Shown here: piece after piece, positions 15,801-20,254 of the stretch
Layout: the number at the start of each line of letters is the position of its first letter
Position numbering within the stretch: the stretch's first letter is position 1
DNA from: Collodictyon triciliatum
Taxonomy: Eukaryota; CRuMs
Reading direction: 5' to 3'
DNA length: 20,254 nucleotides
NCBI GenBank assembly: GCA_043381765.1
Contig: JBHJMP010001247.1
Span: forward strand, 1 to 20,254
Position numbers and translations under genes: made by a program
The notes under the pieces: model-generated
What the model was told of the DNA's origin: nothing
The model's input: the letters and a program-made list of their open reading frames with translations, nothing else
Database searches by the model: none

Positions 15801-17258
15801 CAAGATTATTTTTTTTTAAAAAAAACACAAATTTAGGGCGATCTAAATCATATTATGTATGAATTGGATCTAAGAATATATAAAAGGTGATAAAAAAGCG
15901 GAAATCACTAGTTCTAAAATTTATAAGATCGTAAAAAAACGTAATACCCCGTGATAGTGTGAGTGTTCGTCTAAAATACAGAATAGCTGCGATATATCAA
16001 TGGCATCAGTACATGACACCTAATAAAAATGACGTTATTTCGATAGTCAATCAAAATTGCTATATTTAAATGAATCCAGTAGTAATCGTTAAATGATGCA
16101 TATATGTATTGTTACAGAAGGAATTTTTTTGTTGATTTCAAATAGAGTCCCAAGCGCGGTCTCATGGACTTGTACAATGGTCACTCTGTACTGCCGGATA
16201 GTTTTCAGTGACTCATAATGCACATAATTGCGAAGTTGTATTCCTATTTGATCGTCGCTTAATTCTCCCAAACCCAACAGAAATACCAACCAGTTACATG
16301 ACCTGTTACCCAGCCACCGAACGGGACGGAACTATATAATTACATTATTCATAAACTAAAAAAGTAAAATAAACAGAAGCAGAATCAGAGGCAGAAACAG
16401 AAACAGAAACAGAAACAGAAACAGAAGCAGAAACATAAACATAAACATAAACAGAAACAGAAACAGAAAAAGAAACAGAAAAAGAAACAGAAAAAGAAAC
16501 AGAAAAAGAAACAGAAAAAGAAACAGAAAAAGAAACAGAAAAAGAAACAGAAAAAGAAACAGAAAAAGAAACAGAAAAAGAAACAGAAGAAACAGAAGAA
16601 AAGAACAGAAAGAACAGAAAAAGAAAACAGAAAAAGAAAACAGAAACAGAAAAAAGAAACGACAAAAGAAAAGAAAAGAAACAGAAAAAGAAACAGAAAA
16701 AGAAACAGAAAAAGAAACAGAAAAAGAAACAGAAAAAGAAACAGAAAAAGAAACAGAAAAAGAAACAGAAAAAGAAACAACAGAAAAAGAAAAGAAAAAG
16801 AAAAATGAATAAACAGTGAGATAAAAAATATGGATAGGGATGAGTGAAAAATATTCTTTTAATTGAGGTACTCACGCGATTAGTTGGAACAGTATTGGGG
16901 TATGTGGTGGCCACCGCAGCAAAATATTCTCTCATTTGCCCCACGGCTAAAAAGGGCGCTATGGAAAACCCCATCGCATTCAGTTCTGCGTGCGTTTGAT
17001 CATGAACGCGCGAATTGGGGAAGAACACAAAGACAGTCGGGCCCGCCTTGCTGGACTCGCCTCCGTTGTACATGCTGTCGATCTTACAAGATGACACACT
17101 CGTAGAAAGTGCAAGGGGTGAATATGGCCGAAGCGCACCCGCACACCCACAGAGAAGCTGGTTAAGTGCCATGCAAAATGATCAGTCAAGCGTTTCGATG
17201 CAAGCGGTGTCCAAAGGAATGACTCTGGTTGACTGCCATGGAGTTGGCCTTGTGCCAT
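9476..17258 (-). CDS. Very large protein with a degenerate microbial-type PARG domain and 14 PBZ-like CCHH zinc fingers (two apparent frameshifts)
   Basis: Modelled exons are 17151-17258, 16876-17082, 16116-16331, 15201-15590, 11551-15120, 10891-11261 and 9476-10608. All introns are GT-AG with compatible phase-0 junctions, giving about 2000 aa. Exons 1-3 (about residues 1-177) are unrecognised and the start is uncertain (alternative ATG at 17172). Exon 4 is Q/N/H-rich. In the 3570-nt exon 5, about residues 750-1000 match the DUF2263/TIGR02452 poly(ADP-ribose) glycohydrolase fold ([37 protein letters not shown]), but PGGG reads DGMG and QEE reads QQD. Ten fingers of the form C-x5/6-C-x6/7-H-x5-H follow (12192-12924). 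Then come an unidentified region, a GC-rich last exon with a PQ/SQ repeat, and four more fingers before the stop at 9476. Staying in frame needs one extra base near 11242-11249 and near 10085-10115. A role in ADP-ribose recognition is inferred. It could instead be two genes, split near 11500. Confidence 0.7.
9826..9990. repeat. Coding hexanucleotide repeat (TGTGGC/TGTGAT-type), read as PQ/SQ on the minus strand
   Basis: About 27 hexamers of TGTGGT, TGTGGC, TGTGAT and AGTGAT types. On the minus strand, in the frame continuous with the C-terminal zinc fingers, it encodes alternating Pro-Gln, Ser-Gln and Leu-Pro-Gln. In the other minus-strand frame it reads His-Asn. A related (GGCTGT)n block lies at 10126-10182 and reads PQPQ in the upstream frame. 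Confidence 0.85.
10617..10830. repeat. 12-bp repeat (TCTATATCAGTA)n in an intron of the large gene
   Basis: About 15 units built from TCTATATCAGTA with interspersed TCTATA half-units, between the proposed donor at 10890 and acceptor at about 10609 on the minus strand. It keeps frames open in both directions ([16 protein letters not shown]), but neither is a plausible protein. Confidence 0.88.
12192..12924 (-). other. Array of ten PBZ-like C-x5-C-x6/7-H-x5-H zinc fingers
   Basis: Ten consecutive units are visible, for example [40 protein letters not shown] and [21 protein letters not shown]. Every unit keeps the two Cys and two His. Spacing is C-x5-C (C-x6-C in the seventh), then x6 or x7, then H-x5-H. 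This is the ligand spacing of the PBZ finger of APLF and CHFR, which binds poly(ADP-ribose). The central Gly and the aromatic residue before the last His are often conserved. Individual fingers are divergent, so PAR binding is inferred only. Confidence 0.8.
13000..13830 (-). other. Microbial-type PARG (DUF2263) domain within the large protein
   Basis: Recognised by ordered family motifs: [19 protein letters not shown] (the R..ia.eT...l..G.Y.sp block), the dsl.aA..L block as [35 protein letters not shown] (family GAxAQEExLxRxS), [26 protein letters not shown] (family taPApN) and [14 protein letters not shown] (family LVLGAwGCGvFgNdP), ending at [11 protein letters not shown]. Family knowledge: the second Glu of QEE is the catalytic acid. 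Here the gap-free alignment puts Gln-Asp at the Glu-Glu pair and Asp-Gly-Met-Gly at Pro-Gly-Gly-Gly. Confidence 0.82.
16370..16805. repeat. (GAAACAGAAAAA)n purine-rich repeat in an intron of the large gene
   Basis: Two arrays of a 12-bp unit (16460-16590 and 16675-16780) are flanked by (GAAACA)n and GAAGAAACAG variants. The whole lies inside the proposed intron 16332-16875 between exons 2 and 3 of the large minus-strand gene. On the transcribed strand it is a 400-nt pyrimidine-rich tract. The FCFCF and FSVSFSVS readings are artefacts. Confidence 0.88.
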
Positions 17259-17555
17259 CTGGCTGGTTGCAGGAAACGACGCAGCATTGGCCGATGTTGT
17301 CGTGTTTAAAAATAAAAATAAGATCATGTAAAAAAATGATGCATCACTGATAATTTATGAGGGTTGTATGGCTGGCTGTACACGCTCCTACAGGAAAGTC
17401 ATTCGGAGAATTGCACGTCATCGGCTTTCTGTCCGTTCTGCCACTCTGTAGTGGAGGGTATAAGCATGGCTTTTTTTTTGGGTGCTGAAGGCGAGTTCTG
17501 GATTGGCTTCTCGATAGACATCCGCTGCAGCTTCTTTGATATGGATGGTATACAA
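17259..17555 (-). other. Stretch with a possible unassigned exon
   Basis: On the minus strand, 17540-17400 reads EAAADVYREANPELAFSTQK, then KSHAYTLHYRVAERTESR and stop. It has ordinary protein-like composition and a possible acceptor ATCAAAG just upstream. No domain is recognised and no splice partner can be fixed. It could be the last exon of a gene starting upstream (see 17718-18173) or chance. Confidence 0.25.
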
Positions 17556-17640
17556 TAAAAGATAAAAGATAAAAGATAAAAGATAAAAGATAAAAGATAA
17601 AAGATAAAAGATAAAAGATAAAAGATAAAAGATAAAAGAA
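17556..17640. repeat. (AAAAGAT)n 7-bp tandem repeat
   Basis: About 12 perfect copies of AAAAGAT, ending at 17638 before unique sequence. It sits between the large gene's 5' end and the possible small gene further right. By analogy with the other arrays in the window it may be intronic. Confidence 0.9.
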
Positions 17641-17717
17641 CACAGTCTCCTACGATTTTCGGAGATTTTTCATGTACACTATCTACAAAATATGAACATT
17701 TCTGTTGGATTGCAATT

Positions 17718-18173
17718 CTAGATATCTGAATATTGCGCTACAAGGGCTATATCTTTTTGCTTTTTCAAAATCATGAAACTTTTTTCTGTGTCGTTGCCGC
17801 AGTAGTTTTGAAGCATCGATTTACATGTGGTATTTGTAAAGGGATTATTTCGTCTAATCATTCTCTTCGCAAATACGGAGCAATAATGTAGAATAAAGTA
17901 TTTCATAGGTTAGATGCTCTTTTCCATATTTCTTCGAATACACTTAAATTTGTTTTTAAATAATTAAAATGAGATTTGGACAACAGAACTGGACTTTAAA
18001 AATAGTATTCAAAGTGAGCAGGCATAAGGAATCGAAACGCGAGGAAGACGGAATGGAATACATCAAATGAAATTAGAATATACAGTAAATCCATTGTAAA
18101 TAAAGTATGCTGTTACGCACTGGGTGCTCATAGCTGAAAGAATCAAGGCTAAGAAGACCTTTGCAAAGTCCAT
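17718..18173 (-). CDS. Possible small secreted-protein gene (uncertain exons)
   Basis: An ATG at 18173 opens MDFAKVFLALILSAMSTQ, a convincing short signal peptide, followed by a possible GTGCGT donor. Downstream on the same strand, 17870-17718 reads RMIRRNNPFTNTTCKSML, then QNYCGNDTEKSFMILKKQ and about 14 further residues to a TAG. This is a polar Cys-containing stretch with protein-like composition, preceded by GCGAAG as a possible acceptor. The join between the two cannot be determined, and other frames around 17930-17960 are also open. The candidate start is 308 bp from the TEN1 start in divergent orientation. No family is recognised. The coordinates are an outer span, not a finished model. 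Confidence 0.25.
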
Positions 18174-18480
18174 AGCACAGGACGAAAATCTCACTCGCGG
18201 ACTAAAAAAATGAAATGCATCGCTCTTTGCACACGTTTCCCTGGTAGGTGCAGAGTCACAGAAACCAGATTAGAAACCAGCAAATATACTTGTTTGGTGC
18301 ATATTATAATATACTTGTACAATTGACAATCTTTTATTGCACTGCATAATGACCAAGAATCAAGTAAGCGCATGTTGTTATATTTTCCGTATTTAGAAGA
18401 GCCACACACAAAAGCCGAGAACTTGCGAGTGAATCACCAATCAAACACAACTACTGATCGTCATTGTCCGCCCTTCACAA
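18174..18480. promoter_or_regulatory. Upstream region of TEN1, possibly a shared divergent promoter
   Basis: About 300 bp separate the TEN1 start from the minus-strand signal-peptide ATG. No clear TATA box is present close to TEN1; the last 60 bp contain CCAAT-like (CACCAATCAAAC) sequence about 45 bp before the ATG. I see no convincing gene in it. Confidence 0.3.
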
Positions 18481-19738
18481 ATGGCTGCGCCTGCACTGCC
18501 GCCCACATACAAACGCTACCGACTCACTGAAGTCCTTGCTGACCTGCAGCAACTGGAGGGACAGAACGTGCGGGTTCTCGGAAAGTAGAAAACTCAAAGG
18601 ATTCCCCCATTATTCGCCCACCTTGGAGTAATGACGTTTCTTTGCCGCTTACCTGCATATCTGTGCAAGCCCCAGTTATTTTGCTTATGCACCCCTGGCC
18701 TTGCCTGGTTCCCCAGAAATCCTATATCTTTTGAAGAGGCTTTATATCGACTGTAATAACAAGGACTTTTTTTTTCATGTACAGAATCATTTCCTTGGAT
18801 ATCGAGAGACGAACGGGAACGATTGAAGTATGTATTCCACGCGCGCTTTCTCATTTTTTTCCTTTATGACTTTCTGATATGACTTTCAAGCGCTATTCCA
18901 GGCTCACTTGCATCACAGTGAAAAATAAAAATAAGCTATTTACCATCATGTATACACTTGATTCTCATATGAAAATTTCTCATATTCTACAACTTGATTA
19001 CCAAAGTACCAGGATGCATCGATGGCGTTTGACTTTCAAGTATGAAATTTAAAAATAATTGCCACTGAAAGTGACTATGAACTGAATTCGTTTTTTTTTT
19101 CAAGAGCTATTTTTGCGGATATGATGAATCCTGAATAATATTTTTACTCCAAAAATATATATATTATCTGAATAATATATTGATAACGACATTCATTCAT
19201 CACAGGTTGCCAATGTGCAAAGATGCAGGGTGAACTCTGTTGTGTTTATCCTCGGGAAAGTGCAAACATCCAAGGTACTATCCAAGACCTGATCAAAATT
19301 TATCAGCGCCTGTCTGTTTCTTGCTTTTTTAATTGTTATTTACTGGATTAGCCTTTGCAATGAATGAATAAATCAATGAATATAAATCAATGAATATATC
19401 AACGAATCAATAAATCGATGAATAAATCAATGAATCAATAAATCAATGAATAAATCAATGAATAAATCAATGAATAAATCAATGAATAAATCAATGAATG
19501 AATGAGTCAATCAAAGTCATATAGTGAGTTCTGTCGTGTGAATACAGTGGTTCATAAAGACCAATATCTTTTCTTCAATCCTCTTAAGAATACGGCCTTT
19601 TATACATATTAGGATGATGGGTCGGCGCTACTACAGGCATTTGTTCTGCAAGATGTCACAGGAATTGATATAGGTTTATATGACGAGGTAGTGGACATGC
19701 AAAGGCGCTTCCTGAGCTCGTTCGCTGGCCCTTCTTGA
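18481..19738 (+). CDS. TEN1: TEN1-like telomere protein (CST complex OB-fold subunit), complete, four exons
   Basis: TEN1 is the small OB-fold subunit of the CST (CTC1-STN1-TEN1) complex, which binds single-stranded telomeric DNA and assists DNA polymerase alpha fill-in. Exons are 18481-18584, 18785-18827, 19206-19274 and 19613-19738. All introns are GT-AG with consistent phases (AA|A Lys at the first junction). The total of 342 nt gives 113 aa, close to the usual ~120. Recognisable features are the N-terminal YRLTEVLADLQQLEGQNVRV leading to LGK and IISLDIERRTGTIE (first OB strands; family G..VRV.GK...YD), VVFILGKVQ (family L.fIGELQ) and the diagnostic C-terminus VTGIDIGLYDEVVDMQRRFL (family VDGLDL.LY..A..IRR.FL). 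Exon 2 is only 43 nt. The assignment rests mainly on the C-terminal block and on length; a related small OB protein is the only alternative I would consider. Confidence 0.87.
19362..19506. repeat. (AATAAATCAATG)n 12-bp repeat in TEN1 intron 3
   Basis: About ten units of AATAAATCAATG and shorter AATCAATG variants lie within intron 19275-19612, with no coding potential. Its position in the last intron of a small gene continues the window-wide pattern of one array per gene. Confidence 0.88.
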
Positions 19739-20254
19739 GGGTGTTCGGCATGACTTTTTTTTTCTTTTTCAAGCTCCTCAAACATGCAGCTTTTCAGACA
19801 CACCATGAATGAAGAAGCAGGCTAGTAGATACAAAAAGTTTTTATACTCTCCCTAAACTGTGTCTAGAATGTACCCCATTCCTTGTCTTTTTTTTCTTTC
19901 CCCTTTTCATGCCCCTAGTCTGCGAAGAAAAAAATGCATAGATTCAAGCCGCACGAGTTCTGGTAGCGAAACAAAGGAATCCAATCTAACACCCTTCAGG
20001 CAAAATCCACGATAGGGAAAGCCACAACCTGTGCGACTTATCGACATCGTGCATGTGTTTATGGGTGCGGAGCTTTCTCAATAAATATTCATATTGAACC
20101 TGACTGAAGAGTCATCTTTGTTCGGACATTTGAATCAAACGCACTGCTCTGTGTGGTAGGCAAGCACGCTTCACCCAGGCAATCCTACAGCCTCAACTCT
20201 GAAAGGAGGAGCAAAAAATAAAAAAGAAAAGAAACAAAAAAGAAACAAAAAAGA
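19739..20254. other. 3' flank of TEN1 and right-edge A/G-rich repeat
   Basis: No supported gene. A run of T/C-rich tracts follows the TEN1 stop. AATAAA at 20080-20085 is a possible polyadenylation signal but is 340 bp from the stop codon. From about 20213 the sequence becomes A/G-rich (AAAAAAGAAACAAAAAAGA), resembling the repeat that opens the window. Confidence 0.5.

Noticed and set aside
16385-17172. FCFCF / FSVSFSVS tail of the minus-strand 275-codon frame
   Set aside because: Only its first part is exon-like; a GTGAGT donor at 16875 ends the exon and the rest is the intronic purine repeat.

Overview
The window is nuclear DNA of an intron-rich unicellular eukaryote. Every gene recognised is split by GT-AG introns, TATA boxes sit shortly upstream of two starts, and no bacterial gene organisation is visible. 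The gene set (agmatine deiminase, nine-TM nonaspanin, enolase, a poly(ADP-ribose)-type protein, the telomere protein TEN1) fits a free-living protist, perhaps an amoeboid or early-branching opisthokont lineage. The species cannot be named from sequence alone.

Layout, left to right. (1) <372-1550, minus: 5' two-thirds of an agmatine deiminase gene that runs off the left edge through a purine-rich repeat. (2) 1710-5298, minus: a complete ten-exon TM9SF/EMP70 nonaspanin of 634 aa. (3) 5299-6871: a gene-poor stretch with AT-rich DNA, a TATA-like element and a long A/G repeat forming the enolase leader. (4) 6872-9363, plus: a complete six-exon enolase of 432 aa. (5) 9476 to about 17258, minus and convergent with enolase: a very large gene, modelled here as seven exons and about 2000 aa. 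It combines a Q/N/H-rich linker, a microbial-type (DUF2263/TIGR02452-like) PARG domain whose PGGG and QEE active-site motifs are altered, ten tandem C-x5-C-x6/7-H-x5-H (PBZ-like) zinc fingers, an unidentified domain, a PQ/SQ repeat and four more fingers. This is the most unusual object in the window. (6) 17259-18480: unclear DNA with weak traces of a small secreted-protein gene on the minus strand. (7) 18481-19738, plus: a complete four-exon TEN1 homologue of 113 aa. (8) 19739-20254: flanking DNA ending in another A/G-rich repeat.

Two global properties stand out. Almost every gene has at least one intron filled by its own simple repeat (units of 3, 5, 7, 9, 11 or 12 bp). Base composition is strongly mosaic, with GC-rich exons (agmatine deiminase, first enolase exon, last exon of the large gene) beside AT-rich exons of the same genes. 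The large gene appears to need one extra base at two separate CCCC runs to stay in frame, which suggests either base-calling errors or real decay.

No operon-like functional coupling is expected. The large PARG/PBZ-like protein and TEN1 both point to nuclear genome maintenance, but their proximity need not be meaningful.
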